DNA from: Symsagittifera roscoffensis
Lineage: Eukaryota; Xenacoelomorpha; Acoela; Convolutidae
Assembly (NCBI RefSeq): GCF_963678635.1
Contig: NW_026970746.1
Coordinates: 1-64,000, forward strand
DNA: 64,000 bases
Reading direction: 5' to 3'
The position numbers were made by a program, and so were the translations under genes. Positions 8,006-18,610 of the stretch are shown in pieces. The first letter of the stretch is position 1, and every line of letters begins with the position of its first letter. Below the pieces are notes generated by a model. That model was not told the origin of the DNA, did not search any database, and was given only the letters and a program-made list of their open reading frames with translations.

Positions 8006-8246
8006 TGTACAGGTGAAAGTAGTCAAGAACTGTAAAAAATTTCCGTAAATTGTCGATTTCGATATCGTTCAGTGTAATTTGTTCGAGTTTTTGCAGGAGA
8101 GGTTTTCCTCGACAATCTAATATGCCTGTCCGCGTAAGAGTAACTTTAATTCTTGGTGTTGAATTGTTTTCAGGACTCTTATTAGTCATTGAAGCGTAAA
8201 CCAACAAATTTGGAGATAAGGTTGTTTGCATCATTGGACAGTTCAT
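7902..8246 (-). CDS. Small unassigned 'DCRG' protein
   Basis: Up to 114 residues. ATGs at 8246 and 8186 are both possible; the first overlaps the DEDD-like gene by about 65 bases, the second by only a few. The core is 'IKVTLTRTGILDCRGKPL', then 'EQITLNDIEIDNLRKFFTVLDYFHLY'. The Polinton 2 protein (22480-22821) keeps 'DCRGQLVQRKEQIILTEEEL' and 'LRRFFPVIDQFIYL'. The first part of this core looks like beta strands and the second like a helix. The C-terminal region is polar and low in complexity, and overlaps paralogue 2. Function unknown. Confidence 0.6.
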   Translation of the reverse strand: MNCPMMQTTLSPNLLVYASMTNKSPENNSTPRIKVTLTRTGILDCRGKPLLQKLEQITLNDIEIDNLRKFFTVLDYFHLYNVQTPGISPVNSVVQSQPGRAATSAGREKTNPFA

Positions 8247-8769
8247 TTTGTAACCAATCGAAAAAAACTTTGGATTTTCTACGGGTACAATGCTTTAATA
8301 ATTGATGTGAGGGAAGTAAATGAGAATGTCGTTTGCAAATATGTTTATCTTGACCCAATAACTGTTCAATCTTTGGGCAGCCAAAATCTTCCAAATTTGT
8401 CACGGGTAATTTCAAGTATTCAGCTAGTAAAACAGATTTTTGTGTACCTTTAGCAAAAAAATGGGAATTTGGGTTCCTCAAACGAATGCTATCAAAAATT
8501 TGATCCAAGTATGAGTAAGGGTATTCACCTTCGTCCCAACGAAGCCCGTGTAGAAATTTAGATACCCAATTGTACGCTTTTTTCTCTTCTTTTGATAAAT
8601 TGTTGAATTGGACTGGTGACAGAAAATGAATTGTATCAATTGTATTAGCAGAGCAAACGGAAAGTTCCTTTATGATCAAAGGTTTCTTGCCACATTTAAA
8701 TCCCTCAATATCTAAAATAATGAGATGATTGAAAAACAATTTTTTAGTTTTCTTTCTTTGGGTTAACAT
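8182..8769 (-). CDS. Putative DEDD/RNase H-fold nuclease-like protein
   Basis: About 195 residues from ATG at 8767-8769 (MLTQRKKTKK); an in-frame GTG lies nine bases upstream. A hydrophobic strand leads to 'LIILDIEGFKCGKKPLIIKEL', which resembles the Asp-x-Glu first motif of DEDD exonucleases followed by an antiparallel strand. Later there is 'HFFAKGTQKSVLLAEYL' (second-motif-like position) and a Cys/His-rich end, 'CKRHSHLLPSHQLLKHC'. The ILD.EGF pattern occurs in animal Polinton proteins that I recall as exonuclease-like. If that is right it could trim or proofread replication ends. Only the first motif is clear, so the activity is an inference. Polinton 2 has a degraded counterpart at 22000-22480. 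Confidence 0.55.
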   Translation of the reverse strand: MLTQRKKTKKLFFNHLIILDIEGFKCGKKPLIIKELSVCSANTIDTIHFLSPVQFNNLSKEEKKAYNWVSKFLHGLRWDEGEYPYSYLDQIFDSIRLRNPNSHFFAKGTQKSVLLAEYLKLPVTNLEDFGCPKIEQLLGQDKHICKRHSHLLPSHQLLKHCTRRKSKVFFDWLQNELSNDANNLISKFVGLRFND

Positions 8770-8778
8770 GACTTTCAC

Positions 8779-9186
8779 TCAACATTTCAACAAACGAAAT
8801 AACTTTGGTTTGAATGCTTTAAGAAATAAGCAAAACGCAATACCTGTCACGTGACCCAGGTAACAGTTTTTTATTGGACAAGGCAAAACATATGTGTACC
8901 CAGGACCGGTATGATTTTTTTCTTGCAAATATCCCGCTGCGTCATGCAATATAGCATGTATTCTAAGAAATTTGAAATGTTTCAAGTGTTTGTCGAGCGA
9001 CGAATTGTCTATTCCAATTAAACCACCATATGGTCTGTTTTTCAAAACAAAATCCAAATTAATATCAGCATCCAAATACAAACAAGTGGCTAAAAAATAC
9101 TGAAATCTGACTGATTTGTCTGGATATTGTGATTTTAAGTCTATAAAAATTTCATGAATGAGTTTTAAATCGAAAGTTGAAATCAT
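8779..9186 (-). CDS. Unassigned conserved 'YGGLIGID' protein
   Basis: About 135 residues from ATG at 9184-9186 (MISTFDLKL); the open frame begins five codons earlier at a non-ATG codon. The conserved heart is 'RPYGGLIGIDNSSLDKHLKHF', 'LHDAAGYL', 'GPGYTYVLP' and 'GHVTGIAFCLFLK'. The same string of motifs appears in Polinton 2 near 21740-21990, which shows it is under family-wide constraint. The His/Cys residues could bind metal but no known site is evident. Its stop is nine bases upstream of the DEDD-like gene, and the two genes stay together in both elements. Confidence 0.65.
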   Translation of the reverse strand: MISTFDLKLIHEIFIDLKSQYPDKSVRFQYFLATCLYLDADINLDFVLKNRPYGGLIGIDNSSLDKHLKHFKFLRIHAILHDAAGYLQEKNHTGPGYTYVLPCPIKNCYLGHVTGIAFCLFLKAFKPKLFRLLKC

Positions 9187-9233
9187 GTTTACTGAACTCA
9201 ATATAATAAAAATGGAATAATGAAAAGTATCAA

Positions 9234-10022
9234 TTAAAACTTAACTTTCTCTTCAACAATAAATTTCACAAATAGCACATCAGTATCTACATCAAGTTTT
9301 CCATATCCACTTGTCAAAATATCCATTATTTTGCAAAAAGCGGCAGAATGGGGTCCATTAATTAAACTTTCAAATCTTTTCAAAGTTTCTGTATTCATCT
9401 CATCTGTTTGAACATGTCTGCTTTCTGTATGTTTCTTTGAAACTGAAGTCGAAATTCTTACGGATTTGTTTGACGTCGACGATGCAGCAGGCGTAACTGT
9501 ATTATCAATTCGTTTCTGTCCCCCAACGGCCGGAGATTTCTTGCAAACGTTTTGATTTGGTGAAGTTTGTTTGTTAGATGATGTTGCAGAAAGCAATAAA
9601 TTGGGTAAACGTTTTTTGATTGCAGTGAAATCTAACAAATCGAGATTGGCTGCAACAGGTTGTGCTGAATAAGTGAGAGCTAGTTTAAGCTTGTCAAATA
9701 ACTCACCGTTTCCTTTGACATCTTTAGCAGGAGAAATTAAGTATTTGAAGCAAGTGAAAATACAAGGAACACTGAAACATTTTTGGGACGGAAAAAATTG
9801 GTTTAATTGTTCCTCTGAATCTACTTGAATCAATATATGGTAATGAATTTTTTTTTCATTCTCGACTGAAAAAGGGCAATATTCAGATTTGAAGTGGCTT
9901 CCAAAAGCATAATTTTTAAAAGTAGATAAATTAGGAATTTTTTCAGTGATAACAAATTTGAAATTTGGTTGAAATTTTTTGAAATAATCAGGTAACACAA
10001 CTTCGAACATAGCTTCTGCCAT
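9234..10022 (-). CDS. Unassigned protein with HxH motif (possible HUH-like)
   Basis: A 262-residue protein, ATG at 10020-10022 (MAEAMFEVV). Residues 20-100 hold a compact domain: a strand with FKFVITEK, then 'KKIHYHILIQV' with His60-Tyr-His62, then 'VPCIFTCFKYLISPAKD'. HxH inside a hydrophobic strand is the shape of the metal site in HUH replication proteins, but no catalytic tyrosine motif is clear and the Polinton 2 relative (about 30405-31020, minus) does not show the same residues. Residues 140-205 are a Ser/Thr/Lys linker. The C-terminal 60 residues (FESLINGPHS, KIMDILTSGYGKLDVDTDVLFVKFIVEEK) are a second conserved part, matched in Polinton 2. Function unknown. Confidence 0.6.
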   Translation of the reverse strand: MAEAMFEVVLPDYFKKFQPNFKFVITEKIPNLSTFKNYAFGSHFKSEYCPFSVENEKKIHYHILIQVDSEEQLNQFFPSQKCFSVPCIFTCFKYLISPAKDVKGNGELFDKLKLALTYSAQPVAANLDLLDFTAIKKRLPNLLLSATSSNKQTSPNQNVCKKSPAVGGQKRIDNTVTPAASSTSNKSVRISTSVSKKHTESRHVQTDEMNTETLKRFESLINGPHSAAFCKIMDILTSGYGKLDVDTDVLFVKFIVEEKVKF

Positions 10023-10036
10023 TTTGTAAAGGAAAA

Positions 10037-10408
10037 TTAATTCGAGTCGTGCTTGAAATCGTTTGTGTTCGAGGAAAGTTGAGATTTCCTGGCTCGTTTA
10101 CAGTTAGATTGTGGTTTGTCTTTGTTTTCAACAGTATCAGAAATTTCACTTGTTTGCGCTCGGATTGACTTTCCCGACTTTAGTAATTTTGAAAATTCTT
10201 CGCTGCTTAAGGAAAGTCTTTGTACACATTCAAATTCAGCGCCTTCAGTTGCTTTTTTGAAAACTTTCAGGAATACATAAGTTCCAGTTTGGTCATATGT
10301 TTTCAATGTAGCACGCACTAGTCTTTTACTGTTTTCCGAAATATCGAAATAGCAATCGCCAAAATCTTTATCTGCATTTGCTGTGGTGCTTATTTTGGTT
10401 TTATTCAT
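10037..10408 (-). CDS. PC4-like single-strand DNA-binding protein
   Basis: A 123-residue protein with ATG at 10406-10408 (MNKTKISTT). Residues 18-52 (GDCYFDISENSKRLVRATLK, TGTYVFLKVFKK) form three to four strands, and residues 64-77 (RLSLSSEEFSKLLK) form the 'sL..eef..L' helix that closes PC4/p15-type domains. The C-terminal 40 residues are polar and basic. PC4 proteins bind single-stranded DNA and act in transcription and replication, which would suit protein-primed strand displacement. Assignment is by pattern only. It is the first gene of the minus block and its 5' side faces the divergent control region. The Polinton 2 remnant near 31310-31430 keeps a KTGTYITVKLYKK-like strand. Confidence 0.55.
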   Translation of the reverse strand: MNKTKISTTANADKDFGDCYFDISENSKRLVRATLKTYDQTGTYVFLKVFKKATEGAEFECVQRLSLSSEEFSKLLKSGKSIRAQTSEISDTVENKDKPQSNCKRARKSQLSSNTNDFKHDSN

Positions 10409-10891
10409 TGTAACGAGTAAATTTTCAAAGTAACTCGATTCAAAACTGAATAGAAAGAAATGAATGGTTCCGATTGATTGTATATGTCTGCAAAAGAAAG
10501 CGTTGTATCTATTTTAATTTATATACACATGTACTTTATATTGCAAAGATATTGGATTGCAATTTAGTTCAAATGGATAAGTATTTTGTGCATGTACAAC
10601 TGATAAGAATTTTAATGGGTGTTAAAGGTCACAATGTTTAAATGTTATTTTTGATACAAGCTATTTGTTTGAATGCAATTTAGATAAACATAGAATACCA
10701 CGCAAGGTAACATAAATATTTTACACGCCCTCCCTTATTAAACTGATTAAAAACTACATAGGAGGTCTTGAAATTTCTAATTTTAGAAGAACCAATCCCT
10801 ATTTTAATCTCTTGAGGCGTTTTCACAATTCATTTCAGTTTCATTTCTCTCCGCGTTACGTTTGTAATTTTCTTCCAACTTTTCTTCAAAA
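10409..10891. promoter_or_regulatory. Divergent intergenic region, probable bidirectional promoter
   Basis: About 480 bases between the first minus-strand gene and the first plus-strand gene of Polinton 1. It is AT-rich, with TATA-like stretches (TTTATATACAC near 10520) and no open frame of note. Placement between two divergent blocks is the only reason to call it regulatory. No specific factor site can be named. Confidence 0.4.
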
Positions 10892-11484
10892 ATGCCTTGT
10901 TATATTATTGCCGGATATTCCAATCACGAAAGAACCATTTTTTATGAAACCGTTCACGGTAATTTTGTAGCAATAATTAACGAAGAAAAAAGTTTCAATT
11001 CTGATGAGTGGACTTGTACTCATCACGTTATGATTCCCAAAATTTTTTACATTTATTCAGTAAACTTTCCTTAAAAATTTCAAAGAAAGACGAAGAACTG
11101 AATATAAAGTATTTGAGTTACCTTACAAATTCTGGTAAATATACGGATCCTGACGAGCCTCTTGCTCTTCAGGTTGATATTTCAACTTTATCAAAACCAG
11201 TAAAAAAATTTTTGTATAAATACGATTGTGATGTTACTCCGATGTGTGAAAACCAGTTAGAATACTTTGAAGAAATTGAATTTTTTGATCGTTTATGGGG
11301 AATGGAACAGATTGAATCACCATCAGTAGTTACCCCGAAAGCTGATCCTTCCCCTGTAGTATCACCATGGCTTGACGAACCGGGTTGCTCAACTCCAAAG
11401 CGTACCCCTGAGGCTACTGTGAGCAACCACATGGAAAACTTAACCCCTTCTCTCTGTCTAGCGCCAAAGAAAAAAGGAAACTAA
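10892..11484 (+). pseudogene. Unassigned plus-strand Polinton gene ('ERTIFYET / YDCD')
   Basis: The 5' part encodes MPCYIIAGYSNHERTIFYET followed by 'VAIINEEKSF'. The 3' part holds 'PVKKFLYKYDCDVTPMCENQ', then an acidic, Ser/Pro-rich tail. Polinton 2 has both signatures in the same order at about 31960-32548 (ERTIIYQTYTSESVAIVQ and PRKILFRYDCDSIPLYENQE). Conservation in both elements says it is a real gene of this lineage. It is divergent from the PC4-like gene and upstream of PolB. I do not recognise a domain. The two parts are not in one continuous frame, so the gene is either broken or spliced. Confidence 0.55.
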
Positions 11485-13158
11485 CAACACTAGAGAAAGC
11501 GCAGGAGTATTTGGACCTTATATAACTTTGAAACTGAGGTTGAGTTTTATTGATTTTTGTTTGTATTTATTGTGTATAATAATTTAACTTTAAAATTGAG
11601 TTTGAGTTTGTATCTTGTATTTGTTCATTAATTATCACACGATTGGGTTCTGATTAAAAATTTATTTCAAAAGCCTTTAAAAAATGAAGTTTAAAAAATC
11701 ATTTATTTTTAATAAATTGACTATTTTTTTTCAATTAAAAAAAAAAAAAATCCGTAAAATTTTCATTTTTTCCACAATTAGGATTTAACATATTAACATT
11801 GAAGTTCTTATTTACAATAGTGATCTTGAGAAAAAACTGAAAAGCATCCATATATATGCTAATTTTTAGAAAACAAGATTAAAAAAATCAATTTCGTTTT
11901 TGAAAAAAGATAATTAACGTCAAAAAAAAACTGGAAAAAAATAATTTTGAATGAAAACTTATGTTGTCATATGTTTATTCAAATAGTTATCATACAAATT
12001 AAACATAACGAAAAATAGTATAAAAGATGTTTAAAACCAACTTTTTGATAAAAATACTTATTTTTTTAATGTTTTTTAGTTAAAAATTTGATTTTTTAAT
12101 TACAAAAAGGAAAAAAAAGCATTAATTTTTTTCTTTTTCTACAAATTGGAGTTACCATTTGATCATTGATACTGTTGTCTCCAAAAATGATCCTATTGAA
12201 AAAAATACAAGTATTCATCATCATGCTAAATATTTGAGAAAAATAATAAAAATCAAACTTTTTAATTGATGACTCATCGTTTTTTCATTTTTCCGAAAAA
12301 ATGCAATTTTCAACCAGAAGACGCAATTTTTTATTATGAGCAAGTGGTGTTATTATGAAAGTGCATTGAGGGGCACGACTAATGAGATTGTGGGAGTAGA
12401 TGTTTTTTCAATAGTCTTCGAGAAAAACGCTAATCCCCTTAATCCCCCCTAAAACAACAAACTCATTTCTCTTTACAGAAAAGTATTTTTTCGGACTTTT
12501 TTTTCAAATCGAAAGACAATTGAGACAAATTCATGATGACATGGACCGTGCAACCGCTCCGTGATTGACATCATTGATAGCAATGCGCCTGGAAAGTTAG
12601 AAAACTGTCATTTTTCAGTTTTTGCTTTACTTATTCATCATTTCAACTGTTTTTGATACTAATTTTGACATTTTTATAGGATATTCTGTCCCCATGACAA
12701 CTGGGATATTTAGGATCTATCATGTGTTGTGACATGCTCAACTTTTATTCGCAATTTCGAAATTTTCATCAATTTATATTTTGAATTGATAAAATATAAA
12801 TGTAAAACCTTTCTCTCTTGGCTCTAAAATCATTTTGGATTAAAATTTAGCCCAAACTTGGTTGGCTTAGATTAATTTTTATCGTTTGTAATAATTAATA
12901 ACGTTTCAAACAACAATTTATCTGTTTCGTCCAATCGAATTTGAGTTTGCCAGTTATGGCGGGAAATTCAAATCTAATTCAAATTTTGGCGGGAACTTTA
13001 ATTCAAATTCAAAATTACGCGCGCAAAACACAAACCGTTTTCTCTGCAATTGGTAGACGAACAGTTATGCTTCCCATTTACTGTTGTTTCTGAGTATAAT
13101 TTGAGATCACTTGATTCTTTTTCTTTCTTAAAATCAATAGCTTAACTTATTTCAAAAA
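11485..13158. other. AT-rich non-coding region upstream of PolB
   Basis: About 1.7 kb with many A and T runs and no supported gene. Stretches such as 'AATTCAAATTTTGGCGGGAA' near 12955-13000 form short imperfect direct repeats of TTTGGCGGGA-type sequence. Polinton 2 has a similarly long non-coding stretch before its polymerase (32549-33977), so the spacing is a family trait. It could hold the PolB promoter, but no element can be named. Confidence 0.5.
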
Positions 13159-16100
13159 ATGTTCAAATGCAATTTTTGTCCACTGAAATATGCAAATAAG
13201 AGCAATAGAAGTCGCCATGAGCGTGACAAACATTTTGTTGAAAAAGGACTTATTGTTTATCGATGCAATGAGTGTTCATTCACGGCTCAAATGCTTTCAA
13301 ATTTACAAAAACATATTCTTCACACTCATGGTCAATTTGGAGGTGTTTGTGATTATTGTCATTTGGGATTTCATTCGCCCAAAAACTTATCAGCTCATTT
13401 ACTAGCAACCCATGGTCTTCTTGTTATGAGAGCTGCCTCTGCTGATTTAGCCACTACAAGTGCCGCTGCTAATGCTGCTCTCGGTGATGTGCATGCTGTC
13501 GATGAAGACGAAATCAACGGCACCAATCTTCAAAAAAGTGAGTCTGCTTTTTTCGGTGTTCTTGAAACGTATGTGATCGGCGGAAACCAACCCATGGATG
13601 AAAATCAGCCGATTGACCTTTTGCAATTTATGCAAGAGAAAAAAGATGAAATTCAAAGTCTCATAATCGATCGAGTTGCAGAAGGACCTAGAAAAGTTCA
13701 GTTCAGCGCTAATTTAGGTTTGGTAAAACCTAAAGTAATAAATGATTCTAGTAAAACTGAGCACGACGAGCGGATTGACATTTATGCAAACTCTGATATG
13801 AAACCTATGATGAGCTTAGGATTAGAAGATGATGAGTTTTTTGAAATGGTCGAAAAAATGCAAGCAGTTTTGGAGACTTTTGCATCTTATGGAAGCGGTT
13901 GGGTTTTGCAACACGTAATTCAAGTTTTTGTTATTGCAAAGTTTTCACCAATCCGTGGGTCATCTTATATTGACTTGCCTTTTCGAATTCGAATGTCCCA
14001 GAATTTGATAAACATTAGAAATCACGAAGATAATAATTGCTTCGAACTTTGCTTTACCGCTGCTTATAGTCTGAAGCATGGTGTTGACCTACTTCTAACT
14101 GATCAACAAAAAGCAAACCCAGCAGCTGCGCGGACACAACCTGATACATACACTGCTGAAAGTGCACACAAAGCCCAAGGTAATTTTGATTCACCCATGA
14201 GTTTCGCTTCAATTGGAAAATTTGAACAACTTAACGACGTGCGGGTAAATGTGTTCCAGTACCACAAGGGAGATTTGTTGCCTATGTATATATCAAAACG
14301 ACCAAACCAAGATAACAGCACCCAAACTGAAATATTTGACATGGACCTGCTTCTCTTGTATGAGCCTGCAAAGCATCACTATGTACTTATAATCGATTTG
14401 TTAAAGTTCATCTGCGAAATCAAAGGGTGTAAGTATCGCACAATTGCACGTTTATGTAGAAACTGCTTTCACATTAGTTGGAGTGATGAAACTCACGAGC
14501 AACACATCCAGTGTTGTAAGGATCATGAACCTGCTCTAGTAGTCATGCCTTCAGCAGAAAAAGGTACCAACAGATACGAGTTCAGAAACCTCCAGGCCTT
14601 GTGGTTTGTACCACTTGTGATTTATTTTGATTTTGAATCATTTCTGAAACCTGTAGATTCTTGTCCTGATAATCCATCGCGATCATCTACCCGAGTTGTA
14701 CAAAAACACGAAGCTTGTGGGTATTCATTGGCTGTAATTGAACACGGAAATTCACAGCCCTACTTCTTTGACTATGACAGCTCTGATCAATGCATGAAAA
14801 AGTTTCTCAATCAGTTGCATCAATTAGCGAGAGAGATATATGATCAAAAGCGACGGTTTCCTCAATTTCTAGAAAGCCAAGAATCGTTGAACAAAGAAAA
14901 CACATCAACATGTTGGATTTGCTGTATACATTTTACCAATGAGCACGAAAAATGTCTTGACCATTGCCATTTTTCTGGAAAATTTTTGGGATGGGCACAT
15001 GAAAAATGCAACCTCGCAAGACGAACTGTAAATTTCACCCCAGTCATTGGACATAACATCCAGAACTATGACCTTCACCACATTTGTCTCGCATTGCATG
15101 AATGCGAGCCAACAAGTACAATGAGTGTTATACCTAGCACCGACGAAAAATATATATCGTTAAGCATTGGAGTCCTAATTAAAACTATAAAAAGGAAAAA
15201 CGGATCTGAGCAAAAAGTTTTTGAATACCTCAGATTTATTGACTCATGCAAGTTTTTGAATTCTTCCCTGCAAAAATTGGTTGATAATCTACCAGCGGAA
15301 AAAATGTCAATTTTGAACAAGTATTTTGCAAACGAGACGGAGGAGCAACGGTGTCTGATACGACAAAAAGGTTTCTACCCTTATTCGTACATGACCGGAA
15401 GAGAAAAATTTGCAGAAAAAGAATTGCCTCCTTTGCAAAATTGGTCCGATGTTTTGAATGGAGGAAAAGTTGCAGTTTCACAAGCGGATCTGGAACATGC
15501 AAAGAAAGTTTTTAGAGTGTTCAAATGTCAAAACTTGGAGGATTATCACAACTTGTATCTCAAGTGTGATACACTCCTTCTTGCTTGCGTCTTTGAAGAA
15601 TTTCGACAAATTAGTCACCAAACTTATGGTCTGGACTGCGCGCACCATTTTAGTGCTTCAAACTTAGCTGGAGACGCCTTCAAACGTATCTGCAAAGACT
15701 CGAATGTTCAGCTTTTATCAGACCGCAGGCATCTCGAATTGGTCGAGAATATGATGCGAGGTGGTACTGCATCCGTGTTCCATAGTCGCTTTTTCAAAGC
15801 CAACAACAAAGAATGCCCCGACTTCAACCCAGATCAACCTAGCACCTACGGGTTTATGATCGATGCAAATAACCTCTATGGCGGCGTCATGCAAACGGAG
15901 AAATTACCGGTGCGTAACTTTGAGCTAATAGAGCATATAGAAGACGAGGTGATTGTGAACCAAATCCTCAACATGACTGAAGACTCTTTGATTGGATTTA
16001 TATTGGAAGTTGATCTCGAGTATCCAGAAGAACTGCATGAGGATCATCAAGATTACCCTTTAGCTCCTACTAAAGAAAGTGTACCCCAGGATTGGTTGAG

Positions 16101-18270
16101 TCCCTACCAAACAAATTTACTCGAGCAGATGAAAAATCAAGACATTGCAAGACGTTCAATTGGAAAGACCAAAAAGTTACTGCAGACGCTGCATGGCAAG
16201 TCAATTTAAACAATTCATTACAAACTATTGCAATTGTTTGTTAGGTTGGGACTTAAAGTTAAAAAAGTGCACCGTTTGCTGAAGTTTGAACAAGAAGCAT
16301 GGTTAGAACCATACATCACATTGAACACGACTAAACGACAACAAGCTAGAAATAAATTTGAGGAGGATTTGTACAAACTACTGAACAATTGTGCTTATGG
16401 GAAAACATGCGAGTCGAAGCGCAAACGGATGCTTGTTCGGATAGTTAGAGATTATCATGCCACTTTGCGAGAAATTAGTGCATTCGAATTTAAATCCTAC
16501 AAAATTTTTGGAGAAAACTTGGCAGCGTTCACTTCGAATCCAACAAAAATCTATTGGGATGTCCCAACAATTGTGGGAGCTAGTGTTCTTGAGTTAGCAA
16601 AGTTTCACATGTATAAATTTCATTACGATATAATGAAACCAAATTTTGAATGTCAACTATTGTATTCTGATACAGACAGTCTCCTGTACCAAGTCAAAAG
16701 TGAAGATTTATACCGAGAAATTTCCGAAAAAAGGAATATTTTGAATGAACTTGACTTGTCAAATTACCCGAAGAACCACCCTCTCTACGACCCGAAAAAC
16801 AAAATGGTTGTTTTAAAATTCAAGGATGAGTTTCCAGGAGACATTATAACCGAGTTTATATCCCTCAAACCCAAGCTTTATTCCATTTTGTCCAGAGGTA
16901 ATTAATTTCTATTTGCCTTATTTGTGAGCACGAATTTCAAAAATTTTTGATTTTTTGTGATTTTTTTCGGAAGGCAATTTTTATTTGTGGGCGAAAAAAT
17001 GTAATTTTATCAAAAAAAAAGAAATTTGGAAAAAACTTTTTTGGCGAAAAAGTATAATTTTTTTTGAAATTTTTTTTTTTGTGGGCGGTTTTTTTTTGTG
17101 GGCGAAATTTTTTTTTTTTTTTGGAAAAAAAAATTTTTTTTGTTCGAAAAAAAATTTCGGGCGAAAAAGTGAATTTTGTTTTGAAAAAAATTTTAAAAAA
17201 CTTTTTAGGCGAAAAAAAATAATTTTTTTGAAAATTTTTGGTTTTTTTTTGTGGGCGAAAAAATTTTTTTAAAAAAATTTTTTTGTCGGCAAAAAATTTT
17301 TTTTAAAAAATTTTTTTGTCGGGGATTTTTTTTTGTGTTGGTTGATTGTTGTTTTTTTTTTTTAATGATGACTAATTTTTAAGGTCACACCTGGCCTTCA
17401 TGTATTTTTTTTGTTGCACCTGGCCTTCAAGTTAACATGATGTAGCTCTTAAAAAAACATCGTATTTGGTTTTTTTACCACCACACATTAGTGATCATCA
17501 AAAAATTGATTAGTAATCATATAAATAAAATTTTAGACTGCAGAAAATTATCGGCGAAAGGTGTATCCAAAGCTGCTCAGAAGATGTTGAGTCATCAGCG
17601 ATATCGAGACACCTTGACCTCTGGCTCGTTATTCAAAACTGAAAACAGTCGAATCGCATCCGAGTCACACAATCTGCAAACAGTGACTTCGACGAAAACA
17701 TCGTTATCAGCTTTTGATGACAAACGCTACATCCTCGATGATGGTCAGCAGACTCTTCCCTACGGTCACAAAAACATCGTGGGTCAAACTGTGATTGGCA
17801 TTGATGATAGTGATGACAACACAGCCGCTGTTAATTCTGACCCAACTGACGATGACGATTTGGAAAAATGGATGCCATTTTTTGAAGATCGTCAACAACC
17901 AGTGTCGTGGGATTGTGACGATTTCCTAGATGGGGTGTCTGAAGAATTCGCTAACACTCAAAACGTTGATTGGGACCATCCGGAAATTGATGATGAATAC
18001 TCTGAGGATAGTTTTGCTGTTGAGAACACACAACCACATCGCTCGCTTCGACAACTGATGGACCAGGTCAATAGCAGTTGGCAAACTCCAGACCCCGGTC
18101 TGATTCGGGCAGCAGAAACCAACGACAGTGATATTGATAGCGGGGATATCGCGGATCTGGAGGCCAATACTTCCGATGAGGACGAGTCGTCATTCTTCAA
18201 CGATTCGTTTTTCGATTATGAAGCAGTTGAAGTAGAAGAACCACGGTCAAAAAATCGACGAATAGATTAA
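13159..18270 (+). pseudogene. Protein-primed DNA polymerase B (pPolB) of Polinton 1
   Basis: The gene begins at ATG 13159. Three C2H2 zinc fingers fill residues 1-85 (C4/C7/H20/H25, C36/C39/H52/H57, C64/C67/H80/H85). The proofreading exonuclease starts with YFDFES near residue 490. An inserted Cys/His motif (CWIC...DHCH...HEKCN, about 585-617) looks like a recombination-endonuclease-VII type zinc site. Exonuclease motif II is HNIQNYDLH near 631. Polymerase motif A is DANNLYG near 900; motif B (NNCAYGK) lies near 16385 and motif C (YSDTDS) near 16665. The 3' part at 17530-18270 carries KGVSKAAQKMLSHQRY and DDKRYILDDG, as in the C-termini of Polinton polymerases, after a probable intron. It replicates the linear element DNA. 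The gene looks broken (about one break besides the intron). Confidence 0.92.
16895..17545 (+). other. Probable intron in PolB with low-complexity repeat
   Basis: A GT-type donor (AGAG/GTAATT) follows the conserved LKPKLYS region near 16897, and a pyrimidine-poor TTTTAG acceptor precedes the C-terminal part near 17537. Between them about 350 bases consist of a degenerate simple repeat: GTGGGCGAAAAA-type units separated by long T and A runs (about 16985-17340). Polinton 2 has an interruption at the same point of the gene (about 37570-37935, ending TTTCTTTAG). Splicing is therefore likely, although no transcript evidence is available here. Confidence 0.6.
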
Positions 18271-18610
18271 AACACAAAAAAACACCACATTAACTTTTGT
18301 ATAGTAAATAAAATTCAGTTATTTAATATGAGAATTGTCTGTACATAAAATTTGACCTACCGCTATTCCGTGTTTAGTGTGTATTTAAGTGCGAGATTTT
18401 GTTCAGCTTTGGAACTCAATTAATCTGGGATATAAACAATTTCATTTAAGCGATAGTGTCTTTAGCATACTTTTGTATGTATATGTATGTAATTTGAGTT
18501 TGAATCAAAGTTTTAAGAAGAATTGAGCAAACAGTCTATAGCGCAGTTAAACACTCCAGCTGGTTTCAGAACGAAGATTTGGCAAATCCTTTCCCGCACC
18601 AAACATGTAA
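18271..18610. other. Non-coding stretch between PolB and right TIR
   Basis: About 340 bases after the polymerase gene. It includes AATAAA at about 18307 (AGTAAATAAAATTC), a plausible polyadenylation signal roughly 35 bases after the PolB stop. The rest is AT-rich without features I can assign. Confidence 0.5.

Noticed and set aside
16985-17272. 95-codon Phe/Lys-rich frame in the PolB intron
   Set aside because: It is simple-sequence translation of T and A runs and not a protein.
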